From the NCBI GenBank assembly GCA_020073545.1, contig JAIQEZ010000010.1, forward strand, positions 1-60,976: a stretch of 60,976 nt of DNA, read 5' to 3'. This document shows, piece by piece, positions 36,092-45,014 of this stretch (the first letter of the stretch is position 1; each line of letters begins with the position of its first letter). Made by a program: the position numbers and the translations under genes. This DNA comes from Terriglobia bacterium (GTDB taxonomy: Bacteria > Acidobacteriota > Terriglobia > UBA7540). A model generated the notes under the pieces. It was not told the origin of the DNA and did no database searches. It saw only the letters and a list, made by a program, of their open reading frames with translations.

Positions 36092-36116
36092 ACCATAATA
36101 ACCAAGTCCACGTCAA
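36087..36116 (-). promoter_or_regulatory. Possible sigma-70 promoter of the tetR-exporter operon
   Basis: On the minus strand TTGACG (36116-36111) is followed after 18 bases by TATTTA (36092-36087). The -10 box lies inside the operator palindrome, so a bound repressor would block it. Spacing is slightly long and the -10 box is weak. Confidence 0.4.
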
Positions 36117-36152
36117 GAAGGTTCTTGCTGCGGGAAATCTGAAACTGCAATT

Positions 36153-36366
36153 CTACCAGGGTGCTGAAAAATTCCCGATAACTTTCATTCTGAAAAACCC
36201 CTTCGCTACACTCAGGGTAAACTCCGGCGACGAAGAGTCTCGCACGGTAAGGTTCTTGGTTAATGGAGGAAGCGAAATGCCGAGATTCTTCGCAGAGTCT
36301 ACCCTGAGCGCTTCACGCGCAGGGCCCAGGATGAAACGCTGGCAAGGTTTTTCAGCACCCTGCTAG
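36153..36366. repeat. MITE-like element 1 with 15-bp perfect inverted ends
   Basis: CAGGGTGCTGAAAAA (36157-36171) is repeated as its exact reverse complement at 36348-36362. Just outside lie CTAC on the left and CTAG on the right, so the symmetry extends to 18 of 19 bases. About 175 bases lie inside and encode nothing recognisable. The size, perfect ends and lack of a gene fit a non-autonomous transposable element. The four-base flank resembles the YTAR target of IS701-family elements, an inference only. Confidence 0.7.
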
Positions 36367-36528
36367 TGTCCTGAGTCAGAAGGTCGCTGACAAAGTCTCG
36401 CTTTGGGGTCGGTTCCGCAACCCCGTTAGGGGCGCAAGATCGTAGTCCAGGGCGCAAGCCCTGGGCTACCTTCTTTCGCCCGCTACGCGGGCTGACTTTA
36501 TTAACGAACTTCTGACTCAGGATGCTAG
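36363..36528. repeat. MITE-like element 2 with 14-bp perfect inverted ends, abutting element 1
   Basis: TCCTGAGTCAGAAG (36369-36382) and CTTCTGACTCAGGA (36509-36522) are exact inverted copies. The element is bounded by CTAG on both sides (36363-36366, shared with element 1, and 36525-36528). The interior has two further small hairpins: CCAGGGCGCAAGCCCTGG, and GCCCGC with GCGGGC around TACGC. The right-hand CTAG contains the TAG stop codon of ddl, so the element lies exactly against the end of that gene. It may now serve as the ddl transcription terminator. Confidence 0.7.
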
Positions 36529-37634
36529 GCTTTGGGTGAGTAGGTAAATCGCGTGCGGGTTTTTTCCTGATAGCGCTCCAGGGCCAGCTCGATCAGGCGG
36601 TCCAGCAATTCGGAGTAAGACACGCCGCTCGCTTCCCACAGTTTGGGATACATGCTGATGGAGGTAAACCCCGGGATGGTATTGATCTCGTTCACGTAGA
36701 CCTTTCCCGTTTTGCGGTCCAGGAGAAAATCTACCCGTCCCATTCCGGCGCCGTCGATGGCCTGGAAGGCGCGAGTGGCCACTTCCTGCACACACTTCGT
36801 CTGCCGCGGCGTGAGGGGCGCTGGGATGATGAGTTGCGAGCCTTCCTTGATATACTTCGCCTCGTAATCATAGAACTCGTTAATAGGGACCACTTCCCCC
36901 GGCACGGAGGCTTGGGGGGCATCGTTACCCAGCACGGAGCATTCGATCTCACGAGCGTCGATTGCTTCTTCAACCAGGATTTTCCGATCGTATTGCGCGG
37001 CCAGATTCATAGCCGCAGACAGTTCGCGCTGGTTGTGGACCTTGCTGATCCCCACCGAAGATCCGAGGTTCGCCGGTTTCACAAACAGTGGATAGCGTAA
37101 TTTCTTTCCGATTCGCTTGCGCACGGCAGCAGGATTGTTCTCCCAATCCGGGCGCAGGACGAGCTCCCAGGAAATGACCGGCAGGCCGGCATCGCGAAAG
37201 AGGCGTTTCATCACGTCCTTATCCATGCCCGCGGCGGACGCGAGCACACCCGCCCCGACATAGGGTACGTCCGCCAGCTCCAGCAGGCCCTGCACGGTGC
37301 CGTCTTCGCCGAAGGTGCCGTGGAGGGCAGGGAAAACCACGTCGACCTCCGGTCGCGAATTCTTGGCGGGAGTTGAGGAGGCAAGCGGCAGGAGTTTGGG
37401 CCCGGCGGGATCCACGGAGGGTGTGACGGGTTCCCCACTTTCCAGGACCTGGGGCAGAAGTTGCACCGCTCCGGAACCCACTCGCCAGTGTCCCTCGCGC
37501 GTGATGCCGATGGGCACGATTTCATATTTCGCCGGATCGAGCGCCTTCATCACCGCGGCCGCGGAAATAAGCGAGACGTCGTGCTCGCCCGAACGGCCGC
37601 CAAACAGAATCCCCACGCGGATTTTCTTGCTCAC
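36525..37634 (-). CDS. ddl: D-alanine--D-alanine ligase
   Basis: Makes the D-Ala-D-Ala dipeptide for peptidoglycan in the cytoplasm. It is 369 residues with the Ddl/VanA-type order: VGILFGGRSGEHDVSLISA at the start, then the ATP-grasp domain with FVKPANLGSSVGISKV, MGRVDFLLDRKTGKVYVNEINTIPGFT and the C-terminal SYSELLDRLIELAL. It starts with GTG overlapping the TGA stop of arginase by four bases. A perfect inverted-repeat element directly follows its stop. Confidence 0.95.
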   Translation of the reverse strand: MSKKIRVGILFGGRSGEHDVSLISAAAVMKALDPAKYEIVPIGITREGHWRVGSGAVQLLPQVLESGEPVTPSVDPAGPKLLPLASSTPAKNSRPEVDVVFPALHGTFGEDGTVQGLLELADVPYVGAGVLASAAGMDKDVMKRLFRDAGLPVISWELVLRPDWENNPAAVRKRIGKKLRYPLFVKPANLGSSVGISKVHNQRELSAAMNLAAQYDRKILVEEAIDAREIECSVLGNDAPQASVPGEVVPINEFYDYEAKYIKEGSQLIIPAPLTPRQTKCVQEVATRAFQAIDGAGMGRVDFLLDRKTGKVYVNEINTIPGFTSISMYPKLWEASGVSYSELLDRLIELALERYQEKTRTRFTYSPKA

Positions 37635-38539
37635 AAGATCTTCTTCCCCAGGGCCGAGGCTGCAAGTCCCACGCCCAGAATCGCGGTCTTATTCATGACA
37701 TCGATAATCGGATTGATCTCGACTAACTCGAAGGCCAGCATTTTCCTGCTGTCGGCGATCATTTCCATGGCCAGATGCGCCTCGCGGAAGGTAATGCCCC
37801 CGCGCGCGGGTGTGCCCACGCCGGGCGCTTCGTCGGGATCGACCGCGTCCATGTCGAAGGATACCACGAACCCTGCCGTGCCTTCCGAGGCGAGTGCGAT
37901 GGCCTTCTCCGCGACGGCCCGCATTCCCTGCTCGTCGATTTCACGCATGGTGAAAACGTGCACGCCGGAGTCTCGGACGATCCGGCGCTCGCGGGCGTCC
38001 AGGTCGCGCACACCGATCAGAACGCACTTGTCCGGCCGCATTTTGGGCGCGAACCCGAAGATTTGGGTCAGCGCTTCCGGCCCGTGACCGAGTGTGGCAG
38101 CGAACGGCATGCCGTGCACGTTGCCGCTGGGACTGGACTCGGGCGTGTTCATGTCGGCATGCGCATCGATCCAAAGGCAGCCCACAGCTTGGTCCCGGTC
38201 GCGATAGAACTTGGAAATGCCCGCCTGCGTCCCGATGGCCACCGAGTGATCGCCGCCGAGCGAGACGGGAAAGTACCCTCCCTCCAGCGTCTGGTAGATG
38301 CGGTGCGCGACTTCCTGGGAAGTCTCGGCGATTTCCTTCAGGTACTTGGCGTGCCGGTCGCCGAAGTGTTGTTCTTCCGGCAGCCGGACGTGGATGTTGC
38401 CAGCGTCTTCCACGTGGTGTCCCAGACTCTTCAGGGCATGATTCAACCCGGCGGCGCGCACGGCGAACGGACCCATGTCCACGCCACGTCGCTCCTGGCC
38501 GAGGTCAAATGGGACCCCCAGGATTTTGATTTTGAGCAT
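37631..38539 (-). CDS. rocF: Arginase
   Basis: Hydrolyses L-arginine to ornithine and urea through a two-manganese centre. The metal-site motifs of the ureohydrolase family are complete: SLGGDHSVAIGT, IDAHADMNTPESSPSGNVHG and SFDMDAVDPDEAPGVGTPARGG. At 302 residues from ATG 38539 it matches Bacillus-type RocF, and GGGGG lies upstream. A TTG-initiated frame 18 bases longer is rejected. No other arginine-catabolic gene is near; it is coupled instead to ddl. Confidence 0.93.
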   Translation of the reverse strand: MLKIKILGVPFDLGQERRGVDMGPFAVRAAGLNHALKSLGHHVEDAGNIHVRLPEEQHFGDRHAKYLKEIAETSQEVAHRIYQTLEGGYFPVSLGGDHSVAIGTQAGISKFYRDRDQAVGCLWIDAHADMNTPESSPSGNVHGMPFAATLGHGPEALTQIFGFAPKMRPDKCVLIGVRDLDARERRIVRDSGVHVFTMREIDEQGMRAVAEKAIALASEGTAGFVVSFDMDAVDPDEAPGVGTPARGGITFREAHLAMEMIADSRKMLAFELVEINPIIDVMNKTAILGVGLAASALGKKIL

Positions 38540-38695
38540 CCTGCCCCCAATGTGCAATCTTGCGCTTTGCAGAAAACTCTATCATACCGCGATACTGGGG
38601 ACTCGCGGAGCATGCGCCGGCTGTTCCTTCTGGATTTCCTCCGACAAGTGCCACGTGACCGTGGGCGAAGAAGGGCGCGGCGAGCGGAGGCTCCC

Positions 38696-40018
38696 CTACG
38701 GGGTGAGGCGATACAGCATGCGCGGGAAAGGAATGGTCTCGCGGACGTGTTCGAGTCCGCAGATCCAGCCCACGACGCGCTCGATGCCCATGCCGAAGCC
38801 CGAATGCGGCACGGTGCCGTAACGGCGCAGGTCGAGATACCATTCGAACGTCTGCCGCGGCAGGTTGCGTTGTTGAATGCGCTGCTCGAGCAGGGCGAGG
38901 TCAGCAAGCCGCTCGCCCCCGCCGATGATTTCGCCGTGGCCCTCGGGTGCGATCATATCCACGCACAGCGCCAGTTCCGGCCGCGCCGGATCGGGCGCCA
39001 TGTAGAAGGCTTTCACCTGGCTAGGATAGCGGTGAACCAGGATGGGTTTTTCGGAGGTTTCGGAGAGCATCGTCTCGTCCGTGCCACCGAAGTCACCACC
39101 CCACTGGATTTCACTTCCCTTCCCCTGCAGAATCTTCAGGGCTTCGTCGTAGCTCAGGCGTGGGAAGGGCGGTTGGACCTTCTCCAGGTTTTCGATTTTC
39201 CGCTCCAGTGTGGCGAGTTCCGGCCGGCGCTTTGCCAGCACGCGCGCGACGAGGAAAGCCACCAACTCCTCGCCGAGTGTCATGATATCTTCGAGGCGGG
39301 CGAAGGCGACTTCCGGCTCGACCATCCAGAATTCCGTCAGGTGGCGGCGGGTCTTGGATTTTTCGGCGCGAAAGGTGGGTCCGAAGCAGTACGTCTTACC
39401 GACGGCCATGGCGGCCGCTTCGTTATAGAGCTGCCCGGACTGCGTGAGATAGGCTTTGTCCTCAAAGTAGTTGACTTCGAAGAGCGTGGTCGTGCCCTCA
39501 CACGCGGAGGGCGTGAAGATGGGTGTATCCACCAGGGTGAAGCCGCGCTCGTCGAAGAAATCGCGGACCGCCTTGATGATCTCGTGACGCACGCCCAGGA
39601 TAGCGCGCTGGCGCGTGGAGCGCAGCCACAGATGGCGGTGGTCCATCAAGAATTCAGTCCCGTGCTCCTTGGGCGTGATGGGATAGGGCGCCTCCCCCGG
39701 AATGAGCTGCAGGACTTCCACGTTCGACACGTCCAGTTCGAAGCCGCCCGGCGCGCGCTTGTCGGCTCGCACCTTGCCGGTGACGCGTAGCGAGGATTCC
39801 TGCGTCAGGCCGCGCACGCTGTCGAAAACTTCCGGCGGGACGGCGCTCTTGACCATCACGCCCTGGATGATTCCCGTGCCGTCACGGAAAAGCGGGAACA
39901 GCAGTTTGCCGCTTTCGCGCAAGTTATAAAGCCAGCCTTGCAGGGTCACTTCCTGGCCGGCGTGTTCGGAGACTCGGCGGATTTCAACCACAGGGGTCAA
40001 GTGCTCATTCCTCCTCAA
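38696..40018 (-). CDS. asnS: Asparagine--tRNA ligase
   Basis: Class II aminoacyl-tRNA synthetase charging tRNA-Asn. It has an N-terminal OB-fold anticodon-binding domain (about 10-110, [16 protein letters not shown]) and the catalytic core with [21 protein letters not shown] (motif 2) and [16 protein letters not shown] (motif 3). The length is 440 residues. The [14 protein letters not shown] stretch favours the asparaginyl rather than aspartyl type. Its first codons overlap the stop of the upstream TIM-barrel gene by four bases. Confidence 0.93.
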   Translation of the reverse strand: MRRNEHLTPVVEIRRVSEHAGQEVTLQGWLYNLRESGKLLFPLFRDGTGIIQGVMVKSAVPPEVFDSVRGLTQESSLRVTGKVRADKRAPGGFELDVSNVEVLQLIPGEAPYPITPKEHGTEFLMDHRHLWLRSTRQRAILGVRHEIIKAVRDFFDERGFTLVDTPIFTPSACEGTTTLFEVNYFEDKAYLTQSGQLYNEAAAMAVGKTYCFGPTFRAEKSKTRRHLTEFWMVEPEVAFARLEDIMTLGEELVAFLVARVLAKRRPELATLERKIENLEKVQPPFPRLSYDEALKILQGKGSEIQWGGDFGGTDETMLSETSEKPILVHRYPSQVKAFYMAPDPARPELALCVDMIAPEGHGEIIGGGERLADLALLEQRIQQRNLPRQTFEWYLDLRRYGTVPHSGFGMGIERVVGWICGLEHVRETIPFPRMLYRLTP

Positions 40019-40836
40019 CGAAGGTTTTCCATGCGGTGCATGACTCCTGCCAGGCGCGCGAGGCTGCTCAACTCCGGCCCATAATTCCGCACTTCGAAGA
40101 GCACGGGGAACTGGCCGTGGCCGCGGCGCAGGTCGCGGACCGTTTCCGTCCAGTCGATTTCGCCGTCGAAAGGCATCAGGTGATCGTCCTTTTCGCGGCG
40201 ATTGTCATGGACATGGGTGGAAGCGACGAGGTTGCGAAGCGTCTCGAACGTCGCGTGCACGCCGCAGGTCATGTGGGCGTGGCCGGTGTCCAGGCAAACC
40301 TTCAGGTTCAGGCGTGTGTACTGGAGGAATTCCATCAGGCGCTCGGGCGTGCCGAGTTCATTGGGAATATTCTCGAGCAACAACTCCACACCGCGCTCGC
40401 TGGCGAAAATCTTCAGATGCTCGAGCGAAGTCATGGCGGCATCAAATTTGGACAGATCGTATTCCTCCCCCGGCAAACCCATGTGCAGGATGAGGTAGCG
40501 GAAAGGCAGATGGTCGGCGATATCGAGGGCACGCTTGATTTCGTCCATGGAATCGATACGCAGGCGGCGCTCGAGGTAAGCAACCGAGACCGCCAACCCG
40601 CCCAGCCGCCCCCAATCGGAGTCGGCGTAAAGCGGCGCATGGACGGAATGCAGGCTCACCCGATGGTCGCGAAACCATTGCGCCACGTCACGCACGTGGT
40701 TGGGATCGGTATAATCCAGGTGTTGGCGGGCCGCGAAGAGCTCCATGTGTCGGACGCCCGTCCCCAGGATTTGATCCAGGACGTGTGAACCGAGTCGCTC
40801 GTTGACGTAAAGGTACGTGGAGAGCCCGTATTCCAT
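40015..40836 (-). CDS. Sugar phosphate isomerase/epimerase-like TIM-barrel protein
   Basis: A 273-residue protein of the AP-endonuclease-2/xylose-isomerase-like TIM barrel family. Family signs are [63 protein letters not shown] with a likely metal-binding glutamate, [10 protein letters not shown] and [20 protein letters not shown]. The ATG at 40836 overlaps the stop of the gamma-glutamyltransferase gene (TGATG), which decides against a longer start at 40890. The substrate is unknown; the barrel and metal-site residues predict an isomerase, epimerase or endonuclease. Confidence 0.85.
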   Translation of the reverse strand: MEYGLSTYLYVNERLGSHVLDQILGTGVRHMELFAARQHLDYTDPNHVRDVAQWFRDHRVSLHSVHAPLYADSDWGRLGGLAVSVAYLERRLRIDSMDEIKRALDIADHLPFRYLILHMGLPGEEYDLSKFDAAMTSLEHLKIFASERGVELLLENIPNELGTPERLMEFLQYTRLNLKVCLDTGHAHMTCGVHATFETLRNLVASTHVHDNRREKDDHLMPFDGEIDWTETVRDLRRGHGQFPVLFEVRNYGPELSSLARLAGVMHRMENLR

Positions 40837-42518
40837 CAGTAACCAACCGCCTTTCCGTCCGCACGGGGATCGGAGGCGCCAAACCGCCATCCGGACGCGG
40901 GATCAATCTCGATGGCCTCACAGTCGCCAAGGCTGTCGCGAAAACTGAGGGGATAGCCCGCCTGCTGCAAGTTTTCGAGCGTGTCGGAGGAAAAGCCCAC
41001 GCGCTCGAGCGTCAGATAGTCCGGCATCCATTGATCGTGGAAGCGCGGCGAAGTCACGGCCTGAAGAATATCCATTTTATAAATAAGTACATTAAGCAAT
41101 ACCTGTAAAACGATGTTGATAATGGTGCCGCCGCCGGGTGAGCCGAGCACGAGCCGCACCTTGCCGTCGCGGGTCACGATGGTGGGGGTCATGGAAGAGA
41201 GCGGGCGCTTGTGCGGCGCGATGGCATTGGCTTCACCCTGCACCAGCCCGAACATGTTGGGCTGGCCGGGCTTGGCGGCGAAATCGTCCATTTCATTATT
41301 CAGCAGAAAGCCCGCGCCCTCCACCGTCACACCGCAGCCGAACCACCCGTTCAGCGTGTAAGTGTTCGCGACAGCGTTGCCCTCGGCGTCCACGACGGAG
41401 AAATGCGTGGTCGCGCCGGACTCAAAAGCCTGCGGCTCTCCGGCCCGCACGGGCGCGTCCGGGCTCGACTGGAGAATCGCTTCGCGCAAGCGGGCGGCAT
41501 AGCGGGGCGAAGTGAGGCCGGCGACCGGCACGGAGACGAAGTCCGCGTCGCCAAGGTAAGTGGCGCGGTCGGCGTAAGCGCGGCGCATGGTTTCGGCAAT
41601 CAGGTGAATCGATGCATAGGAGTTCGGCGTGCCCAGGTCGAGCGGCTCGAGCACGTTGAGCATTTCGATGAGCATCGTGCCGCCGGAGCTAGGCGGCGGA
41701 ACACTCAGAATATCATACCCGCGAAAGCGGCCGACGAGAGGCGGGCGCAGCTTGGCCTGGTACTGCTTCAGGTCTTGGCGCGAGATCAGGCCGTTGTACT
41801 TCCGCATGGTCGCCTCAAACGCCTTGGTCCCCACGCCGCGGTAAAAGGCCCGCGGGCCACGCTGGGCGATTTCCGCGAGCGTTCGCGCCAGTTCCGGCTG
41901 CAGGAAAGTTGCACCGGGCTCGTAGAGATGACCGTCGTGCAGGAAGATGCGGCGGGAATCGTCGTATTTCTCCAGCCGCGCGCGTTCCGAGTGGAGCGCT
42001 TGTGCGAGCGAGTAGCTGACCGGGAAGCCTTCCCTTGCCAGGCGAATGGCCGGAGCCATGACACGCTTGAGCCCCAGCTTGCCATATTTCTCTTCCGCCA
42101 GCGCCAAGCCCATCGCCGTGCCGGGGATTCCCGCAGCGCGCGCGCCGGCGCTGGTGGCATCGGGAATCAGGTTGCCCTGCGCGTCCTGGTACATCGTGCG
42201 CGAGGCCGCGGCGGGCGCCTGTTCGCGGTAGTCCACCACGACAGCGTCGCCGTTCGCCATGCGAATCAGCATGAAGCCGCCGCCACCGAGGTTCCCCGCC
42301 TGCGGGAAGGTCACGGCCAGCACGAATCCCACCGCCACGGCGGCGTCCACCGCGTTGCCGCCCGCCTGGAGGATTTCCACGCCGGCTTGGGAAGCCAGCG
42401 GCTCGCTCGAAGCCACCATGCCGTGGCGCGCGGCGACGGGGCTGAGCGCGTAGGCCGGCAGCGCCAGCAGCAGCGCAGTCAGCAGCATCCAGACGGGCAT
42501 GAGACGTTTACACGGCAC
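40836..42518 (-). CDS. ggt: Gamma-glutamyltransferase, exported
   Basis: Cleaves gamma-glutamyl bonds such as that of glutathione in the periplasm and matures by self-cleavage. The nucleophile threonine is at the TTHFSVVDAEGNAV junction, and NTYTLNGWFG, LLNNEMDDF and RPLSSMTPTIV segments follow. The HGMVASSEPLASQAGVEIL and AGNLGGGGFMLI motifs are typical. A signal peptide is clear (LLTALLLALPAYA). The GTG at 42518 is chosen because AGGTGA lies five bases upstream; frames from 42569 or 42500 are possible. It is the first gene of a ggt-TIM barrel-asnS overlap chain. Confidence 0.93.
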   Translation of the reverse strand: MPCKRLMPVWMLLTALLLALPAYALSPVAARHGMVASSEPLASQAGVEILQAGGNAVDAAVAVGFVLAVTFPQAGNLGGGGFMLIRMANGDAVVVDYREQAPAAASRTMYQDAQGNLIPDATSAGARAAGIPGTAMGLALAEEKYGKLGLKRVMAPAIRLAREGFPVSYSLAQALHSERARLEKYDDSRRIFLHDGHLYEPGATFLQPELARTLAEIAQRGPRAFYRGVGTKAFEATMRKYNGLISRQDLKQYQAKLRPPLVGRFRGYDILSVPPPSSGGTMLIEMLNVLEPLDLGTPNSYASIHLIAETMRRAYADRATYLGDADFVSVPVAGLTSPRYAARLREAILQSSPDAPVRAGEPQAFESGATTHFSVVDAEGNAVANTYTLNGWFGCGVTVEGAGFLLNNEMDDFAAKPGQPNMFGLVQGEANAIAPHKRPLSSMTPTIVTRDGKVRLVLGSPGGGTIINIVLQVLLNVLIYKMDILQAVTSPRFHDQWMPDYLTLERVGFSSDTLENLQQAGYPLSFRDSLGDCEAIEIDPASGWRFGASDPRADGKAVGY

Positions 42519-42665
42519 GCAAATCACCTGCTCGGGCAGAGGGACTTCCCGGCAGTAGGACACCGACACGAGTTTGCAGAAGAAGAACTGTAGGGGAAAA
42601 GCCGCAGGGCGTCAAGGCGCGCGCGGCGGGCAGGTGGCGCCGCAGGGTCGTGCTAGAATGCCCCG

Positions 42666-42788
42666 GTGAAGACTTACAGGTTTCCCGTCATCATCGAGCG
42701 GGAAGTGACCTCCGGCGCTACAGCGACTGACCCGCCACCCGCGGTCCGAAGCTGCTGCGCCTTGACTCCCGCATCGACACAAATCTGA
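42666..42788 (+). pseudogene. Possible HicB antitoxin N-terminal remnant
   Basis: A GTG-initiated frame of 40 codons begins MKTYRFPVIIERE, like the opening of HicB-family antitoxins. After residue 13 the similarity stops and the rest is unlike HicB. A TAGAAT hexamer lies just upstream at 42653-42658. No HicA toxin is nearby. It may be a truncated remnant or a chance match over a short stretch. Confidence 0.35.
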
Positions 42789-42808
42789 ACCCGCGTGTGA
42801 GGATGCTG

Positions 42809-43393
42809 ATGGATTGGGAGTTTCTTGAGACGCTGCGGGAAGATTGGAAACCCGTCTCCAAGCCGGTGCGCATCGGCTGGCTGGCTTTGTATGGGATCTT
42901 TCTCCTCTACGCGCTGACGAACAAGACGGGGTACCTAATCATCGACTACGCGTTCGTGCCCATCCATGAAGGCGGGCACCTGCTCTTCAGCTATTTCGGC
43001 CACACCCTGATGGTGGCGGGCGGGACGATCCTGCAGCTCGGCGTGCCACTGCTGCTGGCTGTTTACTTTGCGTTCCAGCGCCAGCTCACCGGCGTGGCGT
43101 TCTGCACTTTCTTCTTCTTTGAAAACTTCTTAAACGTTGCCACCTACATGGCGGACTCGCGCAAGATGGAACTGCAGTACGTGACGGTCGGCGACCCTGA
43201 ATTCGCCGAGCACGACTGGGCCACGATGTTTGGGCAGATGGGCGTGCTTGAACACGACACGCAGATCGCCGCCCTCGTTCGGTTGATCGGCTGGCTGGGC
43301 ATGATCGCGGTGGTCGCCTGGCTCGCATGGAAAACACAAGCCCCGGCTCGCCCTGGGGATCCTCGCTCGCTTCGACCCTATTCACGAGCCTGA
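42809..43393 (+). CDS. Membrane protein with HEGGH motif (possible M50-like zinc protease)
   Basis: A 194-residue protein with about four or five membrane segments. HEGGHLLF at residues 53-60 lies at the beginning of a membrane helix, fitting the zinc-binding HExxH of site-2-type proteases. A second conserved-looking stretch, TYMADSRKMELQYV, comes later, but the LDG or NPDG motif of canonical M50 enzymes is not evident. A GAGG lies six bases before the ATG at 42809; in-frame GTG and ATG codons occur upstream. It lies upstream of the sigma/anti-sigma operon on the same strand, so a role in releasing the sigma factor is conceivable but unproven. Confidence 0.65.
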   Translation: MDWEFLETLREDWKPVSKPVRIGWLALYGIFLLYALTNKTGYLIIDYAFVPIHEGGHLLFSYFGHTLMVAGGTILQLGVPLLLAVYFAFQRQLTGVAFCTFFFFENFLNVATYMADSRKMELQYVTVGDPEFAEHDWATMFGQMGVLEHDTQIAALVRLIGWLGMIAVVAWLAWKTQAPARPGDPRSLRPYSRA

Positions 43394-43725
43394 CCCCTTC
43401 GAACGCGCTCTGTTGGCGAAGGGGCGTCAAGCGAAGATCCCTCTTGCCCCGCGTGACCTACTCCTCCTAATCGGCTATCAGCAGAAACGAGTTGGCGCAC
43501 GAACCCAAAGGGTCGCCCGCGCTCAGGGGTGCCAGCCCCCCGCGGCCAGTCACCCCAAGAAACGACCTCTCAACCTCAATTGGACCCTTTGTACACGCGG
43601 ACAAACAGTCCAGTGCTGCACAGGTGTCCGTTCTGATACAATGCCGCCGAGCTTCCTGACCGTTTCGTTGGCCCGGGAATCGTGCCGAGCCGGCGACCCG
43701 TCACAACCGGCTGAGGTGCGCTGCA
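43394..43725 (+). other. Intergenic leader upstream of the ECF sigma operon
   Basis: A 332-base gap. A frame of 127 codons (43413-43796) lacks a domain and overlaps the sigma factor start, so it is not called. GATACAAT occurs at about 43635-43642 and could be a -10 box. No matching -35 element of the ECF AAC type was found. Confidence 0.4.
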
Positions 43726-44319
43726 GTGGACCAAGATCTGGAGTTACTCAAACGGTGCCTCACCGGCGAGAACTCAGCCTGGGAAGCGCTCCTTAGGGTT
43801 TACACGCGAAAAATCTATAACTTCTGTTACCGCTTCACGGGAAGGCCGGATGAGGCTGAAGACCTGACGCAGGAGGTCTTCATTAAGATCTACCAAACTC
43901 TGCGGAGTTACGATGCCGGGCAGGGCTCGTTTTCTACGTGGTTGCACCGCGTGGCACGCAACCACCTGGTGGACCATTACCGGCGCACCAAGAAGGATCG
44001 GATGACGTCGTCGATCGAAGATGATCTGGCGACATTCGAAGAGAAACCCAGCCCGGGGGTGGAGCCGACCGGCCACGTGGAGGCGCGGGAGCGGCAAGAG
44101 TTGCTGCAGCAGGGGCTCGATAGGTTGTCGCCGGACTTGCGGGAAGCCGTAGTCCTGCGCGACCTGCACGACCTCGACTACCTGGAGATCGCCCAGGTGC
44201 TGGGGGTCCCCCAAGGTACGGTGAAGTCTCGAATTAATCGCGGCAGACTGGAACTTGCGCGGGTCTTAAAGCGTATGGAAGGAGTGAGAGGCCCCGCAGA
44301 GGCGGGAAGCGAGCCATGA
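43726..44319 (+). CDS. RNA polymerase ECF sigma factor
   Basis: A 197-residue sigma-70 family factor of the extracytoplasmic-function group. Region 2 (about 25-95) has YNFCYRFTGRPDEAEDLTQE, then FSTWLHRVARNHLVDHYRR. Region 4 (about 125-180) has LSPDLREAVVLRDLHDLDY and the helix-turn-helix IAQVLGVPQGTVKSRINRGR. It starts with GTG, with GAGGTG seven bases upstream. The anti-sigma gene overlaps its stop by four bases (ATGA), a standard coupled pair. It probably transcribes its own operon in response to envelope damage. Confidence 0.95.
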   Translation: MDQDLELLKRCLTGENSAWEALLRVYTRKIYNFCYRFTGRPDEAEDLTQEVFIKIYQTLRSYDAGQGSFSTWLHRVARNHLVDHYRRTKKDRMTSSIEDDLATFEEKPSPGVEPTGHVEARERQELLQQGLDRLSPDLREAVVLRDLHDLDYLEIAQVLGVPQGTVKSRINRGRLELARVLKRMEGVRGPAEAGSEP

Positions 44320-45014
44320 CGCACCTGGAAATTGAAAACCTGGCGAGCAATTACCTGGAAGGGCTGCTGGACCCGGCCAGCCGAGCGACAGTGGAAGCGC
44401 ATTTGACGGAATGTGCGGCCTGCCGCGAGCTGGTTGGGGACGTCCGGCGCGTGCTGGAGCTGTGCCGGGTGGAGGAGGAAGTGGAGCCCGCGCCCTGGCT
44501 CGTTTCCAAGATCCTGCTGGCCACGGTCGGCGAGCGCAAACCCACCCTGCTCGAGCAGCTTGCCGCCCTGTTCCGGCCGCTAGTTCAACCCCGGGTCGCG
44601 TATCCCATCGCCATGACGGTATTCGCGTTTTCGATCATCATCAACGCGGCCGGGCTCAACCTGAGGAATCTACGCTTCGAGGATCTGAATCCCCGCACCT
44701 GGTATTACCGGGCCGACCGCGCCGGGCACCTGATGTACGCGCGCGCGGAAAAGTTCTATTACGACCTGCGGGTGGTGTACGAGATTGAGTCGCGCTTCCG
44801 GCAGCTACGCGGCCAGCCGCAGGATCAACAGGAAGCGGCCCCCAAGCCCGGGGCGCCTGCGGGCGGTTCCACGCAGGGCACGTCACCCGGGCAGACTCAG
44901 CTAGCCTCGACGGAAGGCTCGCGGGTCGAGGCGGGCGTGCAAGCCGGATGGGCTTTCTCTGCGGTCGGAACCCAGAGCGGACTGGCCCGGGCAGGAAGGA
45001 GTCAAACCCCATGA
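44316..45014 (+). CDS. Anti-sigma factor with zf-HC2 zinc finger, membrane-spanning
   Basis: A 232-residue regulator. The N-terminal domain has the ZAS/zf-HC2 motif HLTECAACRELV that chelates zinc and binds the ECF sigma factor. A single transmembrane helix (about residues 92-112, VAYPIAMTVFAFSIIINAAG) is followed by an extracytoplasmic region of about 120 residues, with a Pro/Gly/Ser/Gln-rich tail. Overlaps at both ends (ATGA with the sigma factor and with the B-box gene) point to tight coupling. The long low-complexity tail is unusual and could be where a periplasmic signal or protease acts. Confidence 0.9.
   Translation: MTHLEIENLASNYLEGLLDPASRATVEAHLTECAACRELVGDVRRVLELCRVEEEVEPAPWLVSKILLATVGERKPTLLEQLAALFRPLVQPRVAYPIAMTVFAFSIIINAAGLNLRNLRFEDLNPRTWYYRADRAGHLMYARAEKFYYDLRVVYEIESRFRQLRGQPQDQQEAAPKPGAPAGGSTQGTSPGQTQLASTEGSRVEAGVQAGWAFSAVGTQSGLARAGRSQTP

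Noticed and set aside
37775-39790. 671-codon plus-strand frame across arginase and asnS
   Set aside because: It spans two genes with complete catalytic motifs on the other strand. The composition is Arg/His/Gly-rich without any recognisable fold.
41211-42593. 460-codon plus-strand frame opposite gamma-glutamyltransferase
   Set aside because: Histidine- and arginine-rich translation without domain; the antisense gene is certain.
43413-43796. 127-codon frame before the sigma factor
   Set aside because: It overlaps the sigma factor start in another frame, has no ribosome site and no domain.
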